Made by a program: the position numbers and the translations under genes
DNA from: Rhynchonema sp. JSB1_4
Taxonomy: Eukaryota; Nematoda; Chromadorea; Monhysterida; Xyalidae
Direction of reading: 5' to 3'
Assembly: GCA_030248065.1 (NCBI GenBank)
Contig: JASAMV010006469.1
Span: 38,602-102,601 of the forward strand
Length of the DNA stretch: 64,000 nt
Shown here: one piece after another, positions 36,401-48,968 of the stretch
Layout of the letters: the number at the start of each line of letters is the position of its first letter
How positions within the stretch are numbered: position 1 is the first letter of the stretch
The notes under the pieces: model-generated
Databases searched by the model: none
What the model was told of the DNA's origin: nothing
The model's input: the letters and a program-made list of their open reading frames with translations, nothing else

Positions 36401-38980
36401 AGCCAGCGGACGACCACGACAGCCCGACTTGAATCGCCTAAAGCAAATGATGTCCGAACAGCGGATCATTGTCGAGCAGGACGGAAACGATTACCGTTTT
36501 CTCGTATGTACAAGCTTGAGCCTATCTGTTCTGGTCCGTGTTTTGCAGCAAAAACACGGCGAAAGGCGCGTGAGACTGGGTGCAATCGACACAACGTTCA
36601 AACAAGGTTAGGTTGTCAGCCAATCGCACAAGAATCTCAATCGAAAACGAAATGTCACGCAACACAACAGGAGGGCCACGGCTGAAACTGACCGTGATTA
36701 TGGCACGAATACCGTCCTTCGTAACGAAAGAGGGTGGCGCAGTTCTGCGACCCGTCGCAGCCGTATTCAGCCACGGTTAGCAGTAACTGCATGGTTTATG
36801 AAAACGAACGTTATAATTTTTGTTAACGCTAAAGTTCATAAATTTTTTAATTAAGTTTTAAATATACAACAAATAAATTTTCCACAGCCGAGCGCACAAT
36901 CGATATCGAAAGGGCTATCATGTTGCTGCAACGGACAGGTGTGTGCGCGAAAAGAGAGAGAGTGAATGGGCAGTTACGCACAGTTACATTCTAAATTGCA
37001 CTCTTCAGTCAGCAAGTGGAGTTCAACACCAATTGATTTCGACGACGCCAGGTTCGACGCCATCATCAGCGACGGATCGAAAGCTGTGAGCGCAGCCCTG
37101 AAGAGCAAGAAACTTCCAATCGTAAACCACGCATCCCACCATGTTCGTTTTGAAAACATTCCCCCTCATTATAAATTCCCGGAATACCACCACTATTAAC
37201 AATTAATCAGGATATAACTGTTAACAGCTGTGCTTGTTCCACGCAAACACGAACATCACCGAGGCTGGCAAAAGGATCGTTGCTGCCGCGGCGACGGAAG
37301 ACAAGCAATGCGCACAGGAGATGGTCCGAGCAGCAAAACAGAGTACGTTCCGTGAGATATTAACTTCTTTTTCAAAATCAGAACAACGAACAGTAACAGC
37401 CGTACTGCTCAGTACTTAACTAAACGCAGAATTGTTTGGACACGTGGAAACAACCGGCAGTGTGGACATACGGCACAGCGCATTGCTCACTCAGGACAAA
37501 GCGACGACGAAACGAAAATTGGACGCAGCAATCGCGAACGGTCTGTTCCGATACGACAAAGCGGCCGGAGGCACAAACGGTGACCTGGAGCGATACATAA
37601 CAAAGTTAGTGTGAGTGGCCATTGCACTATCTGTGTCCACATTGCTAATCACGTCACACATGCGCAGGAACTGGTACGATAAATTCATCAACAACCTGTC
37701 GAAAGACCAGCTGCCACCGGAAGACGAGCACATACCGAACTCAAACAACCAGTGCGAGTGGGTCAACGGTTTGATCGGCAAGCAGCTGAAGGAGCAGGAC
37801 CCGTCGGCTGACTTTGTCACAACGGCCGAAATTATCGCTTCTGTCATTGACGAAACATACCAGGATTGCGAACGCGAAGTTCTCGGCTTGCCGCACTCAT
37901 CAGCCATAGCGCTCACGGACGGCGCCAAGGTACGTTTTTTTCTGCAAATAATCTGTATTCTAAGAAGCGCAACAGAAGTCTTTTGTGTAACGCATGCCTT
38001 CCCAACAGGCACTACTGCGCTCATTGCCCGAGTCCTCGTGCACCATGGTAACCAACATGAAGAAAATGGAAGCGATCGGTTTATGCAGTTAGTGGCGCGA
38101 CACCGTGAAAAAAATTATGTAATGATGAGAAACACCCAGCAATGTCATACAGAACAATTACACTTCCCGTTCGGAGTGGACGCCGTCGTTTGGGCGCAAA
38201 CGTTCGTTGCCGCTGCGAAAGTGAAAGAGACCGTGCTGTTCACGTACATAGATCATTCGGGATTTGTTGACCCAACCGGCAAGGCAATCAATGGCTGGAG
38301 GAGATCAATCGCCTCGCCAAGTCTGCAATCAACAAAGGCATGAAGCCAGGTGATTGCTGCGAAAAAAACGCCCCTGTTTAAATTCCATTTCATTCAGAAA
38401 TTGGGACACTTCGCAAACATATCCGTGGACAACATCACGAGCGATGGGTACGATGCGCACAATAAACCGAACGTGCTGGCACAACGCAACTGGCTACTAT
38501 GTCGATCTGCACAACTCAGCAGACCGTGCAAAAACTACCGCACACACAAGTTCTGCATCCACACAGCGTGCGTGGCGCTTGACCTTTGTGATCGAACGAA
38601 AACGCCTGATCCGTTCCTGTGGCTATTGGTGAGTCAAAAACAGTACGAAACCGAAGGGCGCATTAAATATGTGTGCGAAATCTCCTTTACCAGGTCAAAG
38701 GGGTCGAACATGTGCTGCACGCCGTGAAAACACACCAACCATCGCGGACCTTTCTGCAATCGGTGGAGTATCCGGTGACAAAAGCACTGAGTCGCAATAA
38801 AAAGGGTTAGAATAAATGCATTTACCATAATATTTCAAATATTCAGGATCACGGTACACCGGTACAGGTAGAAAGGACACTCGACGAGTCACGAACCACG
38901 GGGCAAGCGCGCTGATGACTGTGACCAGCGACGACGAAAGCAACATGATTGATGAGATAAATGATTCGGACCAAGGCTAG
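33450..38980 (+). CDS. MULE-like transposase, many exons
   Basis: Exons are short with small introns. The N-terminal half is hydrophilic (for example 33456-33690, 34141-34250 and 34487-34735). The core reads: RLGAIDTTFKQ near 36570-36603 (first Asp), KLTVIMARIPSFVTKEGG, then FDAIISDGSKAVSAAL near 37051-37098 (second Asp), LCLFHANTN near 37226-37252, and NNQCEWVNGLIGKQLKE near 37744-37794 (third acidic residue, Glu). A SWIM-type finger follows (RPCKNYRTHKFCIHTACVAL, about 38520-38580). This order is that of Mutator-like transposases. The last exon ends SDDESNMIDEINDSDQG with stop at 38978-38980. The exact 5' end and several junctions are unresolved, and small in-frame breaks cannot be excluded. 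Confidence 0.8.
35310..35650 (+). repeat. Internal tandem repeats of the transposon
   Basis: Three to four units of about 105-115 bp related to the subterminal array (acatttatgaac, cttcatccaggacag, tttttttggcaata). They lie in an intron of the transposase gene. Confidence 0.8.
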
Positions 38981-39032
38981 GAGCTCGACATGACGTTTTT
39001 AAAATTTAGCCACTTATGAAATACATTTCGTT

Positions 39033-40902
39033 ATGCCAGACGGCGGAGAAGCACACGCCCATGATGACGACGAAGACACGAACAACAACGATGGCACAGG
39101 GAGTTTCAACGATACTTTAGCAACAATCGGGTTACAGCGTCAGCTGGCGCTGGAAACGGAACAAACAGGTTATATGTTTAAAACGTAAAAACAGTAAATG
39201 AATAAGTTGAAATGTAATAAACGGAACAGAGGTGGACCACGTGCCGCTGACGGTAACAAGATCGGTGGAAGGCATGGAAAACGCGGCAAATACAACAACG
39301 CGACAGAGAAAAGCCGACGATGAGGCACTGGAACGAGCGGATCTCGCGTGTCGCGCCGGACGTGAGTAAAAGTCATAAATACAACTTTTATAAATATTTA
39401 CACTTAAAGTTTATAAATGTTGCTTATAGAAAAAAGTGAATGTAAACGTCATGTAAGTAAAATGCATAAATCCATTGTCAATGAATATGAACATCTAAAG
39501 TTTATAAATGTTACTTATAGAAAAAAGTGAATGTAAACTTCATGTAAGTAAAAATGCATAAATCCATTGTCAATAAATATGAACATGTAAAGTTTATGAA
39601 TGTTATAAGTAAAAATAATTTAACTGAAACTTCAATGTGCAGTACCACCGCCACCACCCCTGCCTCGCATGAAACAAAGCGTGCTTCACGATCCCGAGCT
39701 ACATGGAACACACCGTGGATTGCCGTACACGGTTCCCGCAGATACCGAACATGCGCAAATCAAGAGTTGCACGCGACGAACACGTTAGTGTGAAGTGTAA
39801 AACACAAAACACAAAACACAAATGACCACATTCCATTAACTTGTTTTGCGCAGGAAAACTTGTGACGCTGGATCCCAACAAGAATAGTGACCAAATGTTG
39901 GTGCAAGGAATGCTGGTACCGCCATGTCATCGAACAACACCGTACTCTGCTCGCGACTTTCACAAACGGGCCAACATGCAATTTTTCCCGGAAAACACAG
40001 GTTTCAGTCCCACAAGGTATGTGCTTCAAGTAATTATGAACAAACGGCTATGAGTTTCAGTTGCGTCCATTGATGAACTGAGAACGGCCGCAAGACAAGA
40101 GGGCCGATACCACTTACGGCCCACGGATGTCACTCTGTGTTCATTCGACGCGCTTGTACTGACCGACGCGTTTGAGAAACTGTACCGGCTTGAGGGTGCC
40201 GGTGGTGACCAACCAATCACATACACAGGGGACAAGGTCACATGCTGGACACCGAATGGGGAACAGGTAGAATAAAGCTGTATATTCCATGTGTCCATGT
40301 ATGCCACATAAATGAGCACAATTTACACGCAGGGCACATTCATCGCGGACGAGTTCAGGACAATCCGTGACGCCGATGCCGATGACAACACTTTCGACGT
40401 CACCAACATTCATCACGCACGCTGCATTTCGTGCACCGTAAGTCACGGCCTGTACATCACGCACACCAATACCATAGTTTATAGTGCCATACACATTCCA
40501 AGGACCGATTAATCACTGAAGAGAACCGATGGTTCTTCACAACTGAAGAAAATACGGAAGTGGATGACGATGGCACGATTTCAAAGTTCAAACGCGTCTA
40601 TGTGCACATGAACCACGCGTGCTTATTCCGACGGTTAGTCAACATGTTCAATAATAATTATGTATACATCCACAAAAACGTACAACGTCGCAGGTATCAT
40701 GTACCATTCTAGGTACCCGTATTGTCGAATCTACGACGCGATGACTGACAACGACAACTCGGTGACGGTGTCAATATGGCAACCGACTGCGAATTACATC
40801 GAGCGCATGAAACCGCAGAAAACTAGAAAGAGACAAGCCATCGTCAGGCTGTACAATTTCTTCGGCTGCGATCCGACGACAGCCATTCCGATTGTCCCAT
40901 GA
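39033..40902 (+). CDS. Orphan multi-exon gene carried by the transposon (gene C)
   Basis: It begins MPDGGEAHAHDDDEDTNNN at 39033 just after the transposase stop. Further exons encode HVPLTVTRSVEGMENAANTT (about 39235-39360), a proline-rich start VPPPPPLPRMKQSVLHDPEL (39641 on), LVTLDPNKNSDQMLVQGMLV (39855-40018), RYHLRPTDVTLCSFDALVLT (to about 40266), DEFRTIRDADADDNTFDV (40335 on) and a last exon ending GCDPTTAIPIVP with stop at 40900-40902. It is acidic at the N-terminus and more globular later. No family was recognised. It could be an accessory factor of the transposon. Confidence 0.55.
39365..39610 (+). repeat. AT-rich tandem duplication in gene C intron
   Basis: Two to three units of about 115 bp containing agtttataaatgtt, gaaaaaagtgaatgtaaac and tgcataaatccattgtcaa. 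It lies between two gene C exons. Confidence 0.75.
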
Positions 40903-41172
40903 CAGTCTATCACAGCACGGCTGCTCACAAGTAATTTTATCCACACATAAATCTCGTCATTTCTGTTGTCAATTTTACAGTGTTATCAAGTGTTATCAAA
41001 TTGTGCTTATACCATATCATATGTCATTAATTATGCCAATGCATTACAAAATAACTGTGCTCATATCATATCTCATTCATTATCATTTTTAAAAAAGCAC
41101 AATTAGCATGCCATGCTGATGTTCTATTGGCCAGTGAACCAACAAATTGCCAGTGCTCTCGCGTAGTTTGTG

Positions 41173-41613
41173 CTGAAACTGTGTTCATAAATGTTGCGGT
41201 ATCGTAAATATGAACGGAAAAGGGGGATCCAGGCAACCTAGGTCTAGCCGGCTCCGAGACGGGCGCTTGTAGGATGCGCAGCAGTTCTACACGCAGCAGA
41301 CATCCGTGCTACCTGGGTGGGGATGATAGGAAGAGGGGCGCGGGCCGGGTCTTTCACTTATGTGCTCGGGCTGGCCCTTGACTTACATGCAGACTGAGCA
41401 GCAGCGCCAGCCAGGCAGGCTACACTAGAAAAGGGGCGCGGGATGGGACTAACAGCTGAAAAGGAGCGCGGGTTGCGCATACTTTTCCCGCCAAAAATTA
41501 AAACACACCCTGTAATTTGGCCGTTTTACCGCACGGAACTCGTTTTACATCAAATACATTGGGGCGCGGGGGGGCGCGGGGGGGCGCGGGGGGGCCTGAG
41601 GTGTCATTTGGCC
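41173..41613 (-). repeat. Right TIR of the MULE-like transposon
   Basis: Inverted counterpart of 29233-29611, somewhat longer (about 441 bp) through extra sequence around 41340-41470 that partly repeats the aaaaggggcgcgg words. Confidence 0.9.
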
Positions 41614-42230
41614 AACAAGGAGAGGAGTAAAGAGAATATTGCATTCTTTCAATATCAAACACTGTTTCTAAATGAGCGCTCCGTGTGTCTGGTGGCAAAA
41701 CAGCATGCGCCGGGAATATGGTTCAATATCTGCTGTTCGGCATCAAACAGCTCAGAACACACTTACCATTTATTCCAGTGCTTCATGTATGTAACATCAA
41801 CAAGTGGTGCTAGCTAAGTATCGTTCTTTTATGTCAGTCAGCCAGGGAACCATATTTCTTTTATGCCCCTTAGGGCATTTTTCTTTCTTGCTTACGATGG
41901 CATTCAGATTTCTTGTGCGCTGACAAAAGTCCCCCGCATACAATAGTTTGACATTTTATTCTATTTGGTCTGCCAATAATTTTGAACAAAACACCCGATT
42001 GTTTTTGCAATATAAGAAAGGTCACAACACAGTATCGATGAGTAAAAGAACTACATCGATTTCCATCATAGTAGCCTGTCACTTTTTTAATCTCATTTTC
42101 CCAAATAGCTGGCTTCGGCCTGCGCGGCCTGTATCAAACAGTCAGCTAACGGGCCTTGAATTGCATTGGACAGACACCGAACCGAACCGCCCATACGACA
42201 AACCTAAAAACCACGTCATTTTTATAAATT
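41614..42230. other. Between the transposon and the deiminase gene, no gene seen
   Basis: No ORF with splice logic on either strand. I looked here for the expected catalytic-cysteine exon of the deiminase gene (minus strand) and did not find a G-x-HC-type motif. Confidence 0.5.
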
Positions 42231-45200
42231 TTATGGTCTGAGCCCGGAGTTCCCGCTTTCAGACAACGAGTTGCTTACCGCATTTGGCGTATCGATCGGC
42301 ACGACATTTTTTGAGGTTTTGGCGCCAATTTCTGCGAGAACTTTGTTGTCCAGCGCGGTTGATTGACCGTACTGCAAGTTTATTTAAAATATTTTTCTCA
42401 AACAACAAACTTGGACATTTTCCTCACAACAAACTTTTTGATTTTCTGGATCCTTGCCGAAAACGGGCACAAATAGATTTTTGCCGGTGAGTAAGGCGTT
42501 GATGTGCAGACCACAGGCCGAATCAAAACCCTCAAACGTTTGTTCCTGAAAAGCACCAGTGGAAACAAACACAAAACAAGTTTTCCTAGTTATGGTTATA
42601 TGGTCAAGCATAAGTATAAGCACAAGCTGACGATTACCCGTCTAGAAAACGGTCCCTACAGACAAACCACCATTCCGGCCAAATCAAATTTGTAGGAGGC
42701 ACGAATAACTGCTATTACAGGGTGACTTCGGAAAAACAAGGGTACTTTGGATCGTTTTTTACGGTGGAGATTTGCAGCGCTAATTTCGACCATCGTAAAA
42801 GTGACTATTCGTGCAGGGGACCAACCTTTACGCTTTGTGATAAAATACACAAAATACGGGCGAATACGGTCGAAAATTGTTTTGGCTTGCCGTGTGGTGC
42901 AACACTGGTCGAAACCCAGCGCTTTGTCTTCGAATTTGACACCACCCACGGCACACCGCATTAACAGCACAGTGGGTGTCACTGGTGGGCTGTACATAAA
43001 GGTGTACCTTCCAAATGCTGTCCAATATGACGGCATCAGCAGCCAAATGTGGCACTTGTGTCTGCAGGTCTTTCAATGTGCTTTGCCAGAAATCCGGATA
43101 ATCACGGTTGTTGCCTGATATCGCAAGCTGATGTGTGTCGATGAACGAAACGACACCGTCCGCATGACCTGTGAAACATCGGTGTGGTTAGTCTGTCTGA
43201 ATCGGTTCCAATCGGTATATACCTCATCAAAACTGGTTATCAAACAGGCAGCTCGCGAAGAACTTTGGCAGTGCTCTGAATCAGTGCGCGGTGCTGGTGG
43301 CTGTGCTGCGCGTTCACAATGCGGATCTAATTGAATCAAGGCCATATCACACATGAGGGTAAGACCGAGTTGGGGGACACTCGATCGAGAGCCAAGTTTG
43401 ATATACCGGGTCAAGATCACCGGTTGTGGGATCATTATCGCCATTCGTTATTCTGCCCATCTATTTGATGCTTGCTCAGCATACCAACCGCAAATAATAA
43501 CACACAACTAGAACTGTACGCAGATAACCAACCGTGCACCACATTACACAATAGAAAGTACATATAGCCACCTAACCAGTTGTATCTCCAGGATCCGGAA
43601 TCATAACAATTGTGTTGTAGCCAAGTTGTTGTTGAAGTTTTGAGCGCAGCTGAAGAAATGTGCTCCGATCTCAAAATCGTTGCGAATACAGTATATACTG
43701 TATTGCTAATCCATTCCAAACTACCGTATACCTGTGCTTCGCTCATGTGATTATCGGTCACGGAGCGGCGAGTGAGGATCGCGGTATCGACAAAGTTGTC
43801 CACAATGTTACCCCCATCCATAATCGGGTCGGCCAGTGCGTAGCTTCCACGTCCGCATTTTCGGTCACTATAAAAGGCTTTTTTTCATAAAAAATAAAGA
43901 AAAATTGAGCAACTTGTTTTTGTAGTTACTCGTTTAGATCTGTTAAGATTGTATTAGGAACCAACGTTGTGCGCTTGAAACGTCGCTGAATACTGCCGGC
44001 TTCGAAGTCCGATAAATATTGATTACCGTAAACGAACATGGTCTGAAAAGCAAATTATAATTTATAAAATTGTATTTTTGCGGAAACACAAAAAAACACT
44101 TACAGGTCTGTTCATGCGCACCATACCGAAATCTCGGATCCAAATGTCATACTGTTCGTCAACAAGAACCTAGAGATTTTGAAACATCAGCTTTGAGCAG
44201 TTTTCGCAAACAGTGTTGAACATTGGGCCGTATCAACCTAGCGGCCAAGCGCTATGGCAAGGATTTGGCATGGATTTGCCTCCGGCATGCCTCAAGCCGC
44301 AGGGTTGCCTTGGCATAACACGCGGCCATACGCACAAACTGCGTCAGAGGCTATTACCAAATCAGAGGTGTCAATCTGGCCGTTTTGCCCGGCCCGGTCC
44401 GGCACGCAACCCCCGACAGGTCAGCCCGGCACGGCCCGACCATGGGAAAACTCGACCCGATTTTTTGACCATTTTTTTCTGATGACTTTTTAGTTGGCTC
44501 TGAGAAGCAAGGTTTTTGCCACAAGATTGACCGCTCCAAAGTAAACAATTGCAAGTGCCAAATCCTTACAAAACACCGGGGTTTTTGATGAAAAACCGAA
44601 CGATTTTTTTCTTAATTTTGGACAATGTCGGGGCCGGCAAGTCCGTCCCGGCCCGGCCGAGTTGCGGTCTGCCCGATTGACAGCCCTGCACCAAATTTCT
44701 TTCCATCGTTTTTTCATAGACGCATGCGTGCAACAACAGCCAGCTGGCCATGTGTGTCTGTGGCCGTCGTGATGGACTGTGTGAAACCAGTGCACGCGCA
44801 CAGCGTTCAGCACACAACCAGACCCACATCGCCAGTTGGCTGATGTTTCATGCATGTGTCTATTGTGTAAAACAAAGAAAAGAATTTAGGTAGCGATCTC
44901 GGTGTTGCCCGCAAGGTTGATACGGCATCATAAATTCGGCAATTTTGTGAATTTGTGCAAAACGCACCATACCTGATCAGGGGCGAGTTCTTTGCGATAA
45001 TCCCCGGCCACCAATGATGAAGCCAGTACCAGCACATTGTCACCTGCTTCGCTGATCTTTTTCGCCCATGCGATCTGGAGTTTGGGGTCTGTCTTATTTT
45101 ACATCAATTTCAATGTTCTAAAGTTGAGCAACGCCCGCACACAGTCTTATTTCGGGGCGATACATGCTCAAACTTCGTGAGTCGGTCGCATCAGTCTGCA

Positions 45201-45517
45201 AGTAGACTGATCCGATCCGATCCGATCATCAAGTTTAAAATACCGGCACGATTTTTTGGACGCCTGTTATCGCTGCTTTCATGCCGATCCAGGTTAACTG
45301 ATCACGACACCCATATACAAAAAAAGACGCATCAACCTACTTGAAATTTCTTGATATCTTCATAATATTTGCCGTAATACGGATCGTGCGGGGTTGTGGC
45401 AACAATCAGAACCAGCGCACGACTGTGGTCACCGGCAATGTTGCCGTAATACGGCTGCGACATGGTCGAATCAGCCATCAACAGGCACAACACGGAAATC
45501 ACGGGTACAAGATGCAT
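42231..45517 (-). CDS. Secreted agmatine/peptidyl-arginine deiminase-family protein, catalytic Cys end not found
   Basis: Nine exons with matching phases: 45517-45341, 45074-44973, 44169-44104, 44042-43930, 43867-43732, 43649-43577, 43168-43008, 42545-42435 and 42371-42231. A signal peptide opens the protein (MHLVPVISVLCLLMADSTMS). Family signatures follow in order: DIWIRDFG, MDGGNIVDN, TIVMIPDPGD, GHADGVVSFID (catalytic His-Ala-Asp) and CGLHINALLTGKNLFVPVF. These fit the guanidino-group-modifying PF04371 family, which hydrolyses agmatine or peptidyl-arginine to the ureido product plus ammonia. The family's nucleophilic Cys normally follows a G-x-HC motif at the C-terminus; here the model runs VPIDTPNA and stops a few codons later without it. 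The enzyme may be truncated, or a last exon may lie elsewhere. Confidence 0.75.
44363..44688. mobile_element. hAT-type MITE in a deiminase-gene intron
   Basis: Inverted ends CAGAGGTGTCAATCTGGC and CAGGGCTGTCAATCGGGC, with flanking 8-mers TACCAAAT and CACCAAAT (one mismatch). The interior is rich in CCCGGCCCGG words, like the GGGCC-rich elements of the inverted duplication, so it is probably the same wider family. Confidence 0.75.
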
Positions 45518-46797
45518 TTTGCTGAAAATAATTGCGACACGTATTTTGACGTTAGTGCCGAAATTACTTTGCTTAAATGAGGCCAGAGAACAACTTTTCG
45601 GCACATATTTGAACACCGATAAGCCAATGTCATTGTTCTTCAGAAACGTGCGGCAAATGTGAGAAAACTGCCACCTGTAGACCAGACACAATGATACAAT
45701 ACTTTTTTAAGGTCAACGTCTGATGATAATCCCTTGCGTTTTCAGACAGAAATTTGTTTTGAGAAAAATATCCCAGAAAACTACCGACAGTGGAAACGCT
45801 ATTCGGAATAGAGAGATATTATAGGAGCGCCCACGCAAAATAAACAGTAAATAAAACCACACGCAGAATTATTTGCAAACTTTGAATTCACGCGCATGTG
45901 ACTCCATGCATTGAACTTACCGCCATTTCGTGGCTGTTTATAAATAAACTTGATTTCACACGTTTGTATTCAATGTCATTGCATTATTGTTGAACCTTGT
46001 CACTTTTCAGATCACACCACATGTCATCCGTGCACGTCACACTTCCTGAAAAAATTGACGAAAACAGGTTCAGGTACCTAATCCAAAAAAATAAAAATAA
46101 TATAGAAAAATACCCCCAACACGTCGCTAACACGCCCCAGTGGTGACACAGGGGCGTAGAAGTTTGAACCATTGCAAAATCAATATGCAATACCTTGCAC
46201 AGCATGTATGGTGTACCTTGTGTTTGTTTGAGCTAAAAAAGTGGTTGGTCCCGCAGCCGCAGCTTTGAAATCGTAATCTGTCTGATGCCCGGGAAAAACT
46301 GCTATACGTCAGGTACATGTAGATGTGCACGTTGATTTTGTGGCAATAAATTTGCCGCCTTTTAAAATGCAAACAACGATCTTTTGATCGCATTATTTTC
46401 GACGTTTCAATGCTTAGTTTGTGATGCGTGAAAATCACCGTTTTTAAACTGGGTGCTCTTTTGTATAACAAAAACTTGTCAGCATCGGCGCTTGCACGTT
46501 GTCGTCTGCAGTTTGTCCCAAACATGAGTAATGAGTGCTTGTATGAATGTTGCCTGTGAAACGTCGGCCGATTATTGACAGGGACCCGTGTCGAAGTATC
46601 CTTACAACCGTGAAAAATTTGCTTCCCCACCACCTGAATGAATAACGCCGATCAACATACTGCTCCAACTACTGTATATGTCGCAAAATGATGTCGAACA
46701 GAAACTGTGTTTTGCTTGTTGTGTGTAGTCATTGGGTTCTCATCTAGTTGGGTATAGCTCTTCGTAGGGTTGGCATGTGATGTCAGTATGAAACGAA
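45518..46797. other. Intergenic between divergent genes, no gene seen
   Basis: It should hold the promoters of the deiminase gene (-) and the small orphan gene (+). Short ORFs on both strands lack splice logic and recognisable domains. Confidence 0.5.
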
Positions 46798-47929
46798 ATG
46801 ACAATTTATCATTCTTCCCGCGCATGTTTTAAACACAAAGTCTGTGTGGCAAATATCGGTCGACAAGGTTATAATGTCAAAATCAGACCGCGCCCACCAC
46901 GTCCACAAGGCACATCGAATATTGCAAACGTTTCCTTCGCACTCACAGATCGTCCATCCTGGCGACCGATGCGAGGACCTGACACGTCTACTGTTCGCAG
47001 TCAACGAAGAGTACCGCACGCCCGGACACAAACAAGGTCGCTGCATGTCCACTATGACGTGTACAAGAAGGAGGTAACCAGAAAGGGTCAGAAAGAGATG
47101 CCTTTACGTTTGCCACCCTAGACGCGCGGTTTCAAACAGTTCCGATCTGATGCTGCGCCAGTTTGGTGGCCGGACGATTGGACAAAGCATGCTTGGGCAA
47201 GGGAAAGTTTGAGCAAGTAAAAAAGGGTAGAGCCAAAAGAGCAGAGCAGAGCTCTTGTTGTTACACTGGCTTAAGCTTATGCTTACACATAGGCTTGGTT
47301 TTGTGCTTGAACTTGGGCGTAGGCTTGGGCCTATTCGTTTTTAGGTTCTGTTCTTATGGCCCCTGCTCTTTTTCACTTGCTCAAAGTGGTCTTGCTCAAA
47401 TGTGCTTTGCTCATTTGCCCATCTGCCGCCAGTTTATGCCGCTTTCAGGCAGCATCGACGAGCGACAGGAAATATTTCTACAATCTGGACGCTGACGACG
47501 GAGACGTGCGTAATTCCGGTCTTGGTGAACAGCTTGTCGCTTATAATTCATCATACAGTATGTCGCATTATAATGTCGCTTGACGAGAAGCAACTGTACA
47601 AATACGCCGAGGACGCAAGCGATGCTGCTGATTTGTTGGCTGCCAACGAGTCCAAGATTCCGAATGAGAACGAAAAACGTGTGCAAATTTACTGGGGTTC
47701 GTTTTTTTTATTTGTTCGACCAATTCTGTCCGGTGTCAGAGCTCTTGACACGAAATCAACAAAACTACATTTTGCAGTTGCGAACAAGGCGGGTCCAATG
47801 CAACTGCTAGATGCTCGCAACAACTTTGATCCTGAAAATTGCGACCCGGGATTGCACTGTGAGTCACTTGTAAATTCGCTTAAGCAACGCCATAAAAAAT
47901 CGATATGCAGACAACTGGGGCTGTTCTAA
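46798..47929 (+). CDS. Small multi-exon orphan gene
   Basis: Exons that read well are about 46798-47073 (ending TRSLHVHYDVYKKE before a donor), 47450-47507 (AASTSDRKYFYNLDADDGD), about 47561-47697 (MSLDEKQLYKYAEDASDAAD ... NEKRVQIYW) and 47780-47929 (VANKAGPMQLLDARNNFDPE ... RQLGLF, stop). The last two join in phase 1; the first joint is less certain because another frame in exon 1 also looks protein-like (RCEDLTRLLFAVNEEYRTPG). The protein is charged with no membrane segment or recognised family. It ends 64 bp before the next start codon. Confidence 0.45.
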
Positions 47930-47993
47930 TCATTCTGTCGTTATAAAGAATTGCGAAAAAAAGTTCCGAACCAAAAAGCTTGATTGACTCATC

Positions 47994-48968
47994 ATGCCCC
48001 CCATGTGCTTGCTCTTGTTGATTTCTTTGCTGGCTTTGCTGCCGTGCTTGATTCATTCTACCGATTCTAGTTTGCTGAGTTCATGTAATCGATTTTCGAC
48101 AACCTCGATTCGTTATCAAGATGTGACAAATACCACTTTCCTACCGACACCAATACCGTTGTGCTACGCACTGTTCAATGAACCTTTAACTTGGAATGAA
48201 GCCAGTGGGACGTGTAGCGTAGCGGGGCCAGATGGGTTTAAGAGCGGCAATCTGATATCGAAGGAAAACTCAAATTTAGCGATTATCTTAGACTTGGTCA
48301 GTTAAAGGAGAATTTCTCAAAGTCGAACTACAGAGCTACGTATGTATATAGCATGCACATTCACTATCCAGTGTTTACAGGACGAAACCTGCACGGCTGA
48401 CGAGCAAAGATGGTACTGGATGAATGACAGCACGTTTTTCTATTGCGGCATCAAATGTACCGAAGAAAAAAACATTGTTTCGTTAGGATGCCAAGGCGAA
48501 GCACAGCAAGAAACCGGATCTCTCCCTTTCATATGCGAATACATTCCAAAAGGCATGGAGGTTCCCAACAAATTGACAATAAAAAGTTGAATTGCTTGCA
48601 AAGACGCCTTATTTTCAGCCTGCCTTTCGACGCATCGACCAAATCCGAGAAACGCGAGTGAGGAATCACAGGACAACAGCACAATCAAAGTGAACAATGA
48701 TGTTTCATACATGCCGCACAACTACCATGAAGGCGACTACACTACATATAGATGCACAAATTCGACAGAAACAAGAAACTCCTCTTGCTTGAATGGAATC
48801 TGGACCGCAGTTAAAGATTGTCCGTTGGTGAGCAACCCTGACCCCGGGGACGAAAACGAGTGGTCTTTGAAACTTTGGCAGCTACTTCTGATCATATTGG
48901 GTTGTCAGTTGTTGATATTTGTCCTTTTGGGTCTGTTTATCTGTTATTTGTGCAAAACTGGACGTTGA
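47994..48968 (+). CDS. Type I membrane protein with C-type-lectin-like and Sushi-like domains
   Basis: Three exons, 47994-48296, 48381-48585 and 48619-48968, fully in phase, give about 285 aa. A strong signal peptide (CLLLLISLLALLPCLIHS) is followed by a CTLD-like region: LTWNEASGTC in the place of the usual W-x-EA-x-x-x-C element, QRWYWMND, and a closing LPFICEY. A Sushi/CCP-like stretch comes next (HNYHEGDYTTYRC ... SSCLNGIWTAVKDC). One transmembrane helix (LLLIILGCQLLIFVLLGLFI) and a short cytoplasmic tail KTGR close it. No Ca2+-binding QPD/EPN triplet was seen, so sugar binding is doubtful. It is probably a surface receptor or recognition protein. Confidence 0.75.

Larger units (their letters stand above)
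29233..41613 (+). mobile_element. 12.4-kb MULE-like DNA transposon with long TIRs and three genes
   Basis: It is bounded by long terminal inverted repeats starting GGCCAAATGACACCTCAGG. Inside, all on the plus strand, are an orphan gene (30834-33270), a MULE-like transposase (about 33450-38980) and a second orphan gene (39033-40902). Subterminal and intronic tandem repeats occur at 29590-30305, 35310-35650 and 39365-39610. Flanking 9-mers (ctgacattg and aacaaggag) do not match, so no target duplication is visible; the true end could differ by a few bases, or the element may be old or rearranged. Confidence 0.88.

Noticed and set aside
42720..43000. A possible further deiminase exon on the minus strand
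   Set aside because: Open frames exist but show no family motif, and the flanking exons at 43008 and 42545 already join in phase 0. The stretch shares words with a dispersed repeat near 49290.
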